This document shows positions 1 through 13,245 of a DNA stretch of 64,000 nt, one piece after another (position 1 is the stretch's first letter; every line of letters starts with the position of its first letter). Origin of the DNA: Flavobacteriales bacterium (GTDB taxonomy: Bacteria; Bacteroidota; Bacteroidia; Flavobacteriales_F; PHOS-HE28); contig JADKCV010000013.1 of the NCBI GenBank assembly GCA_016718655.1, positions 1 through 64,000 on the forward strand. The letters run 5' to 3'. The position numbers and the translations under genes were made by a program. The notes below the pieces were generated by a model. The model was given only the letters and a program-made list of their open reading frames with translations, did no database searches and was not told the DNA's origin.

Positions 1-841
1 CTGACCCCGACGGATGCGGCGAAAATTGTGTACGACATTCGGCTTGATAGCCAACGGCCATCAGGCTTTGTTCTGATTGCTAGCTGTCCGGTGAGTCGCG
101 TTGCCATGCAAAGCTTGAATGAGGCCCTGCAGGCACGGGGTATCGCCGCATTCATCGTATGGAGCGCCAGCATTATTGAGGCCATGCTTTACAACCAGTA
201 CAACGACCTTCTCTTCGCTTATTTCGGAGTTGAGCTGAAAGCCCGGCAACGTTCAGCCGAACGGGTTCTCCGCGAGTCTCTCAGAATGGAGAAGCGGCTT
301 TCAAAGGACCTAATCGACCACACTTTTACCAAGGACCCACGGAACTGGCGTCGTATTGATCTGGAACCTTGGTCTCGCTTCATTAGTTCGCGGGCGATCA
401 TCAGATCCGTTCATGACAAGTCCTACCCGGACGCCGACACGGAAGGAACTGGACTCTCCTCTTGGTTCCGACACAACTTCTATGACTTCTACCACAACGG
501 ACTGGAGTTCTGGCTCGCAAACGAGTACCTCGTCCTACACGATGGCACCAAATGGGAGCATGTTGACTCCTCAGACCCACGAATCCAAGAATCCCGATTT
601 TCGCAAGAGCAAGGCGAAGTTCATCGGACCCATTCCCTTCTCAGCAATTGTGGACTACAAGCTGAGCGATGAATACTATTCCGAGCCGCACATCTTCTGC
701 AGATTTGAACACAACGGGTCACCTTTCGAGCGACTCTATCTAAAGGCGGTTGGCAGCATAGAGCGCGAACTGCGTGATTGGGATCTGGATGAAGAGGATG
801 AACTTCCCAGCCCTGGTGCTTGGAGAAGGTTCCTTCGATAA
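1..841 (+). CDS. Unrecognised protein, 5'-truncated by the window and frame-interrupted
   Basis: The frame is open from base 1, so the start lies outside the window. Reading continues in frame 1 to about position 600 and then makes sense only in frame 2, which ends at 841. Frame 1 after that point and frame 2 before it look like noise, so I read this as one gene of at least 280 codons with a one-base gain or two-base loss near 590-612. I do not recognise the family with certainty. The stretch LIASCPVSRVAM followed by GIAAFIVWSASIIEAML faintly recalls the strand-helix segment after the core of Mrr-like restriction endonuclease folds; this is only an impression. The C-terminal part is rich in aromatic and acidic residues (YYSEPHIFCRFEHNG). 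Base composition is visibly more AT-rich than the neighbouring genes, which fits an accessory or transferred gene. Function unknown. Confidence 0.5.
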
Positions 842-874
842 TCGTCCACTCAGCGCTCAAGATTTAAATCCTAG

Positions 875-980
875 GTGTGCGTGAGGGATTGTACCGGAAA
901 GCCCGGAGGCTGGTAATCCAGCCGAGGACTTGAAGGGGAAAGCCCGACCCGGCCGCCTTGGGCCGGGGCACGCCCTGACC
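875..980 (+). ncRNA. Candidate structured RNA (Flavo-1-like)
   Basis: This non-coding stretch carries two clean hairpins: GGCTGG/CCAGCC with a TAAT loop (908-923), and CCCGGCC/GGCCGGG with a six-base loop (948-967). The segment GGAAAGCCCG occurs at 896 and a near copy GGAAAGCCCG at 937, each beside one hairpin. From memory, this arrangement (GTGAGGGATTG, paired AAAGCCCG boxes, then GGGGCACGCCC) resembles a conserved Bacteroidetes RNA motif, possibly Flavo-1. It follows the broken gene 1-841 and precedes a small secreted protein. Hairpins and repeated boxes are seen; the family name is inference. The strand is assumed from the orientation of the remembered motif. Confidence 0.45.
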
Positions 981-1042
981 TTCCTCATCCACCACCCCGC
1001 AAAATGTCCGAACTTTGAGGCACGGACCAATACCAGCAACTC

Positions 1043-1459
1043 ATGAGGAACTTGCTCATTGCACTTTCGACCCTGGTGGCCTTGGCCTCTTCTGCCCAAG
1101 ACAAGAAGGAGTTGTTCGTCTCGATCCCCTGCCGCGTCGATGCGGATGAGGTGAGGTTCGTTTATGATGCTGACGAGCAGGTCCTTCCCGCCGGCATCGT
1201 GGTGGTGCGAGTGGTCACCCTGCAAAAAACGGAATCGCGCCGGTCGTTCGCGGATCTAACTCCGATTGAACTGAAGCGCCTGAGGAAACAAGCGCGTAAG
1301 GCACGCTCCTGCGAGATCGTGGTCATCAACGACTACAAGCTACCGGCGCAGGTGAAGAACCCCGATAAGGAAATGGAAGCCCGCATGCAGCAGGAGATCC
1401 AGTTCATCATGGTGCAGCGCATAAGACCTTGTCCTGAATGCACGGCCGCTAACAACTGA
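1043..1459 (+). CDS. Small secreted hypothetical protein
   Basis: This 138-residue protein starts MRNLLIALSTLVALASSAQ, a good Sec signal peptide with predicted cleavage after SSAQ or SSA. The mature part is about 118 residues, mixed alpha/beta and rich in charged residues (RKQARKARSC), with three or four cysteines including a C-terminal CPEC pair. I do not recognise a domain. It lies 38 bases upstream of hppD on the same strand and could be co-transcribed with it, although no functional link is apparent. It is probably periplasmic. The start is the ATG at 1043; no Shine-Dalgarno sequence precedes it, as is usual in this phylum. Confidence 0.6.
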   Translation: MRNLLIALSTLVALASSAQDKKELFVSIPCRVDADEVRFVYDADEQVLPAGIVVVRVVTLQKTESRRSFADLTPIELKRLRKQARKARSCEIVVINDYKLPAQVKNPDKEMEARMQQEIQFIMVQRIRPCPECTAANN

Positions 1460-1497
1460 ACAATAACCCGATCATCCGATCGACACATTGAACGACC

Positions 1498-2641
1498 ATG
1501 GCAACCGGATTGAAAGACGTCGACTACGGCCTGGAGAAGATCATGGCCGATGCACAGGACTTCCTGCCCCTGCTGGGCACGGACTACGTGGAACTCTACG
1601 TGGGCAATGCGAAGCAGAGCGCGCACTACTACAAGAGCGCGTGGGGGTTCCAGAGCCTGGCCTACGCGGGCCTGGAGACGGGCATGAAGGACCGCACGAG
1701 CTACGTGCTGGTGCAGGACAAGATCCGCCTGGTGCTGACCACGCCGATGAACCCCGAGAGCCCGATCAACGAGCACATCCGCAAGCACGGCGATGGCGTG
1801 AAGGTGATCGCCCTGTGGGTGCCCGATGCGAAGAAGGCCTGGGAGGAGACCACCAAACGTGGCGCGAAGAGCTTCATGGAACCGGTGCGTGAGGAGGATG
1901 AGAACGGCTACGTGATCCGCAGCGGCATCCACACCTACGGCGAGACGGTACACATCTTCGTGGAGCGCGACAATTACAAAGGCGCGTTCATGCCCGGCTT
2001 CAAGCCGTGGAAGAGCCACTACAACCCGGAGCCCGTGGGCCTGAAGTTCATCGACCACATGGTGGGCAACGTGGGCTGGGGCGAGATGAACACCTGGGTG
2101 GATTTCTACGCCCGTGTGATGGGCTTCGCGCAGCTCGTGAGCTTCGATGACAAGGACATCAGCACCGAGTACACCGCGCTGATGAGCAAGGTGATGAGCA
2201 ACGGCAACGGCCGCATCAAGTTCCCGATCAACGAGCCGGCCGAGGGCAAGAAGAAGAGCCAGATCGAGGAGTACATCGACTTACAACGGCGCCGGTGTGC
2301 AGCACATCGCGGTGGCCACCAACAACATCATCGAAACGGTGGGCGCGCTGAAGGACCGCGGCGTGGAGTTCCTCTACGTGCCGCCCAGCTACTACGACAC
2401 GGTGATGGACCGCGTGGGCGAGATCGACGAGGACCTGGCGGTGCTGAAGCAACACGGGGTGCTGGTGGACCGCGACGACGAGGGCTACCTGCTGCAGCTC
2501 TTCACCAAGCCGGTGCTGGACCGCCCGACGATGTTCTTCGAGATCATCCAGCGCAAGGGTGCGAAGAGCTTCGGCAAGGGCAACTTCAAGGCGCTGTTCG
2601 AGGCGATCGAGCGGGAGCAGGAGAACAGGGGTACGCTCTAA
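1498..2641 (+). CDS. hppD: 4-hydroxyphenylpyruvate dioxygenase, with a 2-base frame break
   Basis: HPPD is a non-haem Fe(II) enzyme that converts 4-hydroxyphenylpyruvate to homogentisate in tyrosine catabolism. Two glyoxalase-fold halves are seen. The iron ligands are expected to be the His of FIDHMVGN, the His of GAGVQHIAV and the Glu of MFFEIIQRKG, and all three are present. The N-terminal half reads in frame 1 to EEYID at 2280. The family then expects Phe-Tyr-Asn-Gly-Ala-Gly, but the sequence has a single T followed by TAC AAC GGC in frame 2, so two bases of a TTC codon appear to be missing. Adding two bases gives 1,146 nt, 381 residues, the normal length. Without correction the protein would lose its second metal ligand and its Glu ligand. 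A strong hairpin terminator follows at 2662. No other tyrosine-degradation gene is in the window. Confidence 0.9.
2579..2641 (+). repeat. hppD 3'-end direct repeat, copy 1
   Basis: These are the last 63 bases of hppD, coding for GNFKALFEAIEREQENRGTL and the stop. A second copy with seven mismatches by eye (about 89% identical) lies at 13650-13712, also ending in a stop codon and also followed by a hairpin terminator. The two copies bracket the 11-kb signalling block in direct orientation. Confidence 0.75.
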
Positions 2642-2661
2642 CCCGATATCACACAACACAC

Positions 2662-2692
2662 AAAGAAGGGCGCCCGGTGGGCGCCCTTCTTT
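2662..2692 (+). terminator. Intrinsic terminator after hppD
   Basis: A 13-bp perfect stem (AAAGAAGGGCGCC paired with GGCGCCCTTCTTT) with a five-base loop ends in a short T run. It lies 20 bases after the hppD stop. The A-rich left arm and T-rich right arm make it able to work on either strand, so it could also stop minus-strand transcription coming from the lipoprotein gene at 2843. Confidence 0.8.
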
Positions 2693-2842
2693 GCTTTCGA
2701 GATCCACCGCGGATCAACCTACTTTGCGTGCTTTCAACAACAGCCACAAGCACTCGGTCCGCCTCATCAATGGTCACTCTCCAATATTCGTGGAACGAAG
2801 ATCCGAGTTGCACCCGCCCTCCTGATGCGGCATCCGAGCTGG

Positions 2843-3232
2843 TCACCGGCGGTCATCAGGCCCACCGGCAAGCGAAGGCGTGCGGAATTGTGCCCGGGCA
2901 CGTAACCGATATGGATCGGGATCGGCCGAACCATCAGCACGGTTGGCGGAACGGGCCCCGCCTTGGTCGGCAGTTGCGACCGACCCATCAGCCGCACTGC
3001 TGTTCGCCTTGTTAGCGGTCACCCTGCCGAGCAGACCGGCAACAAACCTCGCAAAGACGTCCTTGAAGGTGATGGAACTCCCGGTCGACCGTTGGAGGAG
3101 CAACGGGTGGTCGGCAGGAACCATGGCGGGTTCCGGGCTTGACGCAACAGTCAGTTTGTTCGTGCGATACGCTCCGCATGTGATGAGCATGAGAACAGAG
3201 GCGAGAATGAGCAGGGTTCCTTGACGCTTCAT
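2843..3232 (-). CDS. Putative small lipoprotein, last gene of the kinase operon
   Basis: The frame of 129 codons begins MKRQGTLLILASVLMLITCG, which has a positively charged n-region, a hydrophobic core and a lipobox-like LITC, so the product would be a lipoprotein of about 110 residues after cleavage. The middle (ITFKDVFARFVAGLLGRV) could form an amphipathic helix. The C-terminal third is low-complexity, rich in Ala, Asp, Gly and Arg, and looks less like real protein, so a frame slip or a false tail is possible. It is the next minus-strand frame after hybrid kinase 1, 114 bases downstream. I recognise no family. The signal sequence is the main argument that it is real. Confidence 0.4.
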   Translation of the reverse strand: MKRQGTLLILASVLMLITCGAYRTNKLTVASSPEPAMVPADHPLLLQRSTGSSITFKDVFARFVAGLLGRVTANKANSSAADGSVATADQGGARSANRADGSADPDPYRLRARAQFRTPSLAGGPDDRR

Positions 3233-3282
3233 GATGATCGTCGGGACTTGGCGGACGGCCTTGTCCGACGATGCGAAACAAC

Positions 3283-3300
3283 GGAGGCGCGGAAGCCTCC
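3283..3300 (-). terminator. Weak hairpin after hybrid kinase 1
   Basis: A six-base perfect stem (GGAGGC/GCCTCC) with a six-base loop lies between the stop of kinase 1 and the lipoprotein. On the minus strand it is followed by GTTGTTTCG, a poor T tract. It may attenuate read-through into the lipoprotein gene. Confidence 0.3.
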
Positions 3301-3950
3301 ACCAGCGCGTTACTACCCGAAATGCGCACCCCGTGAAAACACCTGTTCAGACCAGTACGGCGTTCAACGCATCCACCAGTTCCTCCCGCTTGAACGGCTT
3401 CGGCACGTAACCATCCATGCCGCTTTCCTTGCAGCGATCCACCTCCTCTTTCAGCACGTTCGCGGTCATGGCGATGATCGGGATGCGTGACTTAGGGCCA
3501 ACCAGTGCACGGATGGCCCGTGTTGCATCATGCCCGTTCATCTCGGGCATTTGCACATCCATCAGCACGAGGTGATAGTCGTTGGTCTGCAGCATCTCAA
3601 CGGCGATGCGCCCATTCACGGCCACATCCACCAGCACGCCGGGGATCGCATCGGCCAGTTCGTCCTGGGCCACCATGGCGTTGAAGTCGTTGTCCTCGGC
3701 GAGGAGGATGCGCAGATCGCGTAGGGCAGTCCGTTGTGGCGGATCATGATCCGCCCGTACAACGTCCGTCTTCGCGAGGGCATACGGAATGCTCACCATG
3801 AAGGTGCTGCCCTGGCCGATCTCGCTTTCCACTGTGATGTCGCCACCTTGCATCTGCGCCAAACGCCTGCTGATGGAAAGGCCGAGGCCGGTGCCGCCAT
3901 ATTTGAACGCGGTGCTGCCCTGGCCTTGATCGAACTCCTCGAAGATGGCA

Positions 3951-5798
<1,848 letters not shown>

Positions 5799-7067
5799 CC
5801 CTGACCAATACCCGGTTCGCGCGGCTCAACCTGTCCAGTGCCGGGTCATGGACCTTCTCGGTCCACGGGATCCACGTGGGCCACGTGTTGGTCCGAGGAT
5901 CGAACTCCTTCAAGAACGCATCGTGGAAGGCAATGGACACGCGCCCGCCGGGCAAGGCCTGCATGGAACCGCAGCTCGTGGACTTCACCGTGTTGAAGCG
6001 GGCACTGCGCGGATCATAGGTGAGCAGGCCATAGCCCGAGGTGCCGATCCACATCAGACCATTGCGGTCGCGATAGGCGCATTTGGCGCCTTGCGCTTGG
6101 AGCAGGAGATTCTGGTCGCGAGGCAGCACGCGAGAGAGCCGTCCAGAGGCAGGATCGAACAGGTAGATGCCAGAGTAAACAGCTATCCACAAGCGACCGT
6201 CGCCGTCCAAGGCAGCGTTCGTGCCGCGCATCTGGCCGAGTTCGGAACCCGCTTCGAAAAGTGTCTTCGCCCGTTCGGAATGTCCATCGAGCTGTGCGAT
6301 GCCGAACGTGTGGAGGCCATAGGTGCGCTGGTTGACCGTGTCCTCGGCCGCGACCATACCTGTGAGCTCCAGACGGGTCCTGCCCGTGCTCGTGGTGCCG
6401 ACCGTGTGATCGAGCAGCAAGGTGTCCAAGCGCTCGTTGCCTGCATGGTCAGGGATCACGTGAAAGCTGTTCCCATCATGCTGGCTGGCCCAGATCGTTC
6501 CCGCCTGGTCCGCGCTCACGAGACAACTGTTCACCAGGTATCGCTTGATCGTGCACAGCGGCATACCGTTCTCAGGAGATCCACCGGCGAACGTCAGCTT
6601 GAACAAGCCGTTGTTGCACGACAGCCAGATATCATCGTGGGCGTCCTGCGCGATGCCCTGTACGATGTCCATGATGGGTGTCGGTCCGGCATGCGCGTGG
6701 ATGAACCGCTCGCGGTCGCGATCGAACAGCTCCAGGCCTTCGCCCGTACCCACCCAGAGCCGGCCCTGCTTGTCCTCGAAGAGCGCGTGGATGTAGTTGT
6801 TCCGAAGGGTGGTGCTGTCCTCCGGATCCTGCCGGAACACGGTGAAGGTGTAGCCATCGTAGCGGTTCAATCCATCCTTGGTGCCGAACCACATGAAGCC
6901 GTACTTGTCCTGCAGGATGGTGTTCACCATGCCTTGGGAGAGGCCGTCCTCGATGGTGAGCGCGCGGAAGGGCAGGTGGAGCGTGTCGATGTCGTTCTTC
7001 TGCGCATGCACCAAGCCGCAGGTCATCAGGGCCAGGGCCATGAATGCGGCCATATGCGGTGAGCGGC

Positions 7068-10786
<3,719 letters not shown>

Positions 10787-10790
<4 letters not shown>

Positions 10791-11434
10791 GGTGTGTAGA
10801 TCCCCTTGCTCATTGCGTACACCACGATCCCCGCCGTATTCCGCGCGCCGGTCTTCTGAAGGATGTTGTTGCGGTGGCCCTCCACAGTGCGCGGGCTCAG
10901 GAAGAGCTTTCCGGCGATCTCCGTGGTGGTGAGTTCCTGGCAGATCAAGCGCAGCACATCGAGCTCGCGCTCGGTGAGCGGGTCCACATCATCGAAGGTG
11001 GGCTTCAGCTTCTCCTTCTTCACCAAGCCATGCAGCATCACGCGGCTCACCATCGGGCTGAAATGGTAGCCGGTGGAGGCCACTGCGCGGATGGCGTCCT
11101 CGATCTCGTCAGGTTCGGCGGTCTTCAGCACATAGCCGTTGGCGCCCAGCTCCATCAGGTGTACGATGAATTTCTCTTCACTGTGCATACTGAGCACGAT
11201 CACCTTCACCTGCGGGAATTCCTCGCGCATGCGCTTCATGGTATCCATGCCGTTGAGCACGGGCATCTCCAGGTCCAGCAGCACAACGTCCACGGAATTG
11301 TTCTTCAGGCCGGTGAGCAACTCCTCCCCGTTCGAGCACTCGAACGCGACCTCTACATCGGAAAGATCGCGGAGCAACATGGTGAGGCCACGGCGGAAAA
11401 GGACCTGGTCGTCGGCGAGGGCGAGTTTGATCAT
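10787..11434 (-). CDS. NarL/FixJ-type response regulator
   Basis: A 215-residue DNA-binding response regulator. The N-terminal receiver has the acidic pair ADD (residues 7-9), the phosphoacceptor Asp54 in LLDLEMP, Ser82 and Lys104 in YVLKTAEP. A linker leads to a LuxR-type helix-turn-helix (LTERELDVLRLICQELTTTEIAGKL then SPRTVEGHRNNI). It is the first gene of the operon with the two hybrid kinases and is the likely final acceptor of their phosphorelay, through the HPt protein at 12134. A perfect palindrome lies 20 bases before its start codon, in the region it shares with the divergent secreted-protein gene, which suggests autoregulation. Start at ATG 11434; no Shine-Dalgarno sequence. Confidence 0.92.
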
Positions 11435-11453
11435 TTGTTCAAAGGTCGTTCAG

Positions 11454-11482
11454 GTGGAAATACCGGACCCCCGTATTTCCAC
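11454..11482. promoter_or_regulatory. Perfect palindrome, candidate operator A
   Basis: GTGGAAATAC (11454-11463), nine bases, GTATTTCCAC (11473-11482): a perfect 10-bp inverted repeat. The same element recurs at 12531 with one base changed and the same nine-base spacing. It lies between the divergent NarL-type regulator and secreted protein A. The two half-sites are about two helical turns apart centre to centre, as expected for a dimeric regulator; that the local NarL-type protein binds it is inference. Confidence 0.65.
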
Positions 11483-11581
11483 GGGATTTGTGCTTCCCGT
11501 GTATCAACGCTGGTGGGAGGCCCCGTTACAAGGGCACTTTTGCCCCGTCGGTCAGCAACACAAAGCCCACCGGCCCGAACC
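11483..11581 (+). promoter_or_regulatory. Conserved leader of secreted protein A, with a -7-like box
   Basis: This region matches the leader of secreted protein B (12560-12657) almost base for base, including a ~49-base identical core starting near 11502, and the distances from palindrome to start codon are 109 and 108 bases. It contains CACTTTTG at 11535-11542, one base away from the Bacteroidetes -7 consensus TAnnTTTG, 40 bases before the ATG. The palindrome sits roughly 55-80 bases upstream of the inferred start of transcription, a typical activator position. Confidence 0.45.
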
Positions 11582-12124
11582 ATGAAGCACTTCATCCTCC
11601 TCATCGCCATGAACACCCTTTTTGCAAGCGTCCTCAGCGCTCAAACCAACGCACCCATGACCCCCACCGAGAACTGGCTGGCCACGAACCGCGAAACCTT
11701 GGGTCCGAATGCCTCGGCAAATTGGATGATCGATCTAGATATCGACGCCACTGAACTGTACGTGACCAAGGACCACGCGCTCATGATCGTGGACCGCACA
11801 CCCATCATCGAACAGGACGGTGCCGCTTACCTCCGCAAGGGTGTCTTCGGCCTCGGTGGCACGCACCTAACCTTGGTGGGCAAGGTGGAAACCGTCAACG
11901 ACAGCGTGATGCACGGCACCTACAGCGGACTGCTCGGCGGCACAGCGGTGATCATGGACCAATACATCCAGCTACGCCACGGCGTACCGGTGACCGTGGT
12001 GCGCGTCATCGCCCGGGTGAACGGCTCCGCACCGATGAACAACGATGACCTGCAAGCGCAGGCGCTCCAACTGATGTCCGAGCAGACGGACGGACGGAAC
12101 GAACCGGCGCTGTCCAGGAATTGA
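11582..12124 (+). CDS. Secreted hypothetical protein A (paralogue of 12658)
   Basis: A 180-residue protein with a signal peptide (MKHFILLIAMNTLFASVLSAQ). The mature part is about 160 residues, largely beta-strand by appearance, with the conserved blocks ENWLATNRETLGPNASANWM, YLRKGVFGLGGTHLTLVGKV, MHGTYSGLLGG and MDQYIQLR shared with the paralogue at 12658. No catalytic motif is seen and I do not recognise a family. Frame continues upstream of 11582 without a stop, but similarity to the paralogue and the signal peptide both begin at this ATG. It is divergent from the NarL-type regulator, with a palindrome between them, so it is a likely output of the phosphorelay. It ends nine bases from the convergent HPt gene. 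Confidence 0.75.
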   Translation: MKHFILLIAMNTLFASVLSAQTNAPMTPTENWLATNRETLGPNASANWMIDLDIDATELYVTKDHALMIVDRTPIIEQDGAAYLRKGVFGLGGTHLTLVGKVETVNDSVMHGTYSGLLGGTAVIMDQYIQLRHGVPVTVVRVIARVNGSAPMNNDDLQAQALQLMSEQTDGRNEPALSRN

Positions 12125-12133
12125 CCCCTCCCT

Positions 12134-12487
12134 TCAACTTGAATGGCCGGGCCGCGCAAGCAGCTCGGCCATCACGTTCCCGTTCAGTTCCAGAACCTCG
12201 TGGACCATTCCTGTGCAAGCGGCAGCGCCCTCTGCGCGTGCGCGTTGCTCCAAAGCCGTGAGCATGTCGAAGAGGCGTTGCGCACCCATGTAGTTCACTT
12301 GAGGCCGGAGGCTGTGCGCGGATATGGCCAGTGCGTCACCGTCATTCGCCGCTAGTGCTTCCGTCAATTTTGCGAACAGGTCGGGGGCACCCTGCAGATA
12401 CATGGAGATGTACCGCTCCATACGGGTCCGATCGCCTTTGCAGAAGCGCTCGAGGTAATCCAGGTCGGTAAGAGCGGGCTCCATCAT
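12134..12487 (-). CDS. HPt phosphotransfer protein
   Basis: A 117-residue single-domain histidine phosphotransfer protein. The helical bundle carries the motif ISAHSLRPQVNYMGA, with the phosphorylated His near residue 58, flanked by typical HPt helices (YLERFCKGDRTRMERYISMYL; LFDMLTALEQRARAEGAAA). I choose the double ATG at 12487/12484; a GTG at 12559 is in frame but lies inside the palindrome and would add 24 residues without HPt similarity. It is the missing link for the two hybrid kinases, whose receivers have no output domain: phosphate can pass His-Asp-His-Asp to the NarL-type regulator. It is convergent with secreted protein A and divergent from secreted protein B. Confidence 0.85.
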   Translation of the reverse strand: MMEPALTDLDYLERFCKGDRTRMERYISMYLQGAPDLFAKLTEALAANDGDALAISAHSLRPQVNYMGAQRLFDMLTALEQRARAEGAAACTGMVHEVLELNGNVMAELLARPGHSS

Positions 12488-12530
12488 GCGTCGGTGCCCC
12501 GAGCATTCGGGGAGCCCAAAGGTCGAATAG

Positions 12531-12559
12531 GTGGGAATACCCACCCCCCGTATTTCCAC
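12531..12559. promoter_or_regulatory. Palindrome, candidate operator B
   Basis: GTGGGAATAC (12531-12540), nine bases, GTATTTCCAC (12550-12559): the same inverted repeat as at 11454 with a single mismatch. It separates the HPt gene (start 44 bases away, minus strand) from secreted protein B (start 99 bases away, plus strand). I saw no further copy by eye in the window. Confidence 0.65.
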
Positions 12560-12657
12560 CTGTTTTGCGTTTCCCGTGTATCAACGCTGGTGGGAGGCCC
12601 CGTTACAAGGGCACTTTTGTCCTGTAGTCAGCGCCCCAAAGTCCACCGGCCCGAACC
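12560..12657 (+). promoter_or_regulatory. Conserved leader of secreted protein B, with a -7-like box
   Basis: This leader is nearly identical to that of secreted protein A from TTTCCCGTGTATCAACG through CACTTTTG (12612-12619). Conservation of the non-coding leader exceeds that of the coding regions, which argues for function (promoter or mRNA leader) or for recent gene conversion. GCCC/GGGC around the middle could form a short hairpin. Confidence 0.45.
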
Positions 12658-13182
12658 ATGAAACGCCTCATCCTCACCACCGCGATGAACACCCTATTCT
12701 CCCTCCCGCTTTTCGCCCAACAAACTTCGAATTGGATGGCCGCCAACCAACAAACGCTCGGCTCACAGGCTTCGGCATCCTGGATGCTCGACTTGGAGAC
12801 CGACGGCATGGAGGTCCATGTATCTCCGGAAAGAGCGCTGGTGCTCGTGGACCGCCAGCCCATCATCACTACGGAGAACGGAGAGGCGTTCTTGAAGGCG
12901 GGCATCTTCGGCCTGGCTGGCACCCGCCTTACGCTTCAAGGGAATATCGAGATCATTGATGGCTCGCTCATGCATGGGCGCTACACCGGCTCACTCGATG
13001 GCCAACCCGTGGTGATGGACCAGTACCTGGAGATGCGCAACGATGTGCTGACCGGTCTGGTGCGCGTGGTGACCGCGGTGCAGGGTTCTGCCCCGGTACC
13101 CATCCATACGAACATAGACTATGTGCAGGGGCTACTGGACGATGTGGCCATGACCACCGACCCTGCGCTCGCGAAGGACTGA
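12658..13182 (+). CDS. Secreted hypothetical protein B (paralogue of 11582)
   Basis: A 174-residue protein with a signal peptide (MKRLILTTAMNTLFSLPLFAQ). Its mature part aligns end to end with secreted protein A: SNWMAANQQTLGSQASASWM, FLKAGIFGLAGTRLTLQGNI, MHGRYTGSLDG and MDQYLEMR. Roughly half the residues are the same. There is no recognised domain, no cysteine pair and no T9SS C-terminal domain, so it is probably periplasmic or released through an unknown route. Divergent from the HPt gene across operator B. The duplication of an operator-leader-gene cassette suggests both are outputs of the same regulator. Confidence 0.75.
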   Translation: MKRLILTTAMNTLFSLPLFAQQTSNWMAANQQTLGSQASASWMLDLETDGMEVHVSPERALVLVDRQPIITTENGEAFLKAGIFGLAGTRLTLQGNIEIIDGSLMHGRYTGSLDGQPVVMDQYLEMRNDVLTGLVRVVTAVQGSAPVPIHTNIDYVQGLLDDVAMTTDPALAKD

Positions 13183-13219
13183 GGTCCGATCACCGGACCA
13201 AGGATGCCTCACAAGCCGT

Positions 13220-13227
13220 TACTTTGC
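13220..13227 (+). promoter_or_regulatory. Promoter -7-like box before the stand-alone receiver
   Basis: TACTTTGC lies 19 bases before the start codon. It matches the TA..TTTG(C) pattern seen in front of several genes here, with one spacer base fewer than consensus. No clear TTG -33 box is seen. Confidence 0.35.
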
Positions 13228-13245
13228 GACCATTCCCAAAGCTGC

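Noticed and set aside
2297..2641. A separate 114-residue gene at the end of hppD
   Set aside because: It is the C-terminal half of HPPD in another frame, beginning with a Val codon inside the GAGVQHIAV motif.
2880..3224. A plus-strand 114-codon frame opposite the putative lipoprotein
   Set aside because: Its start is rich in Arg, Ala and Ser with no signal or domain; the minus-strand frame has a lipoprotein signal and fits the operon, though only weakly.
10874..11581. An upstream extension of secreted protein A, open in frame for over 230 codons
   Set aside because: It is antisense to the NarL-type regulator and runs through the palindrome; the signal peptide and paralogue similarity begin at 11582.
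12488..12559. A GTG start for the HPt protein at 12559
   Set aside because: It lies in the palindrome and adds 24 residues unlike any HPt domain; the ATG pair at 12487/12484 is better.
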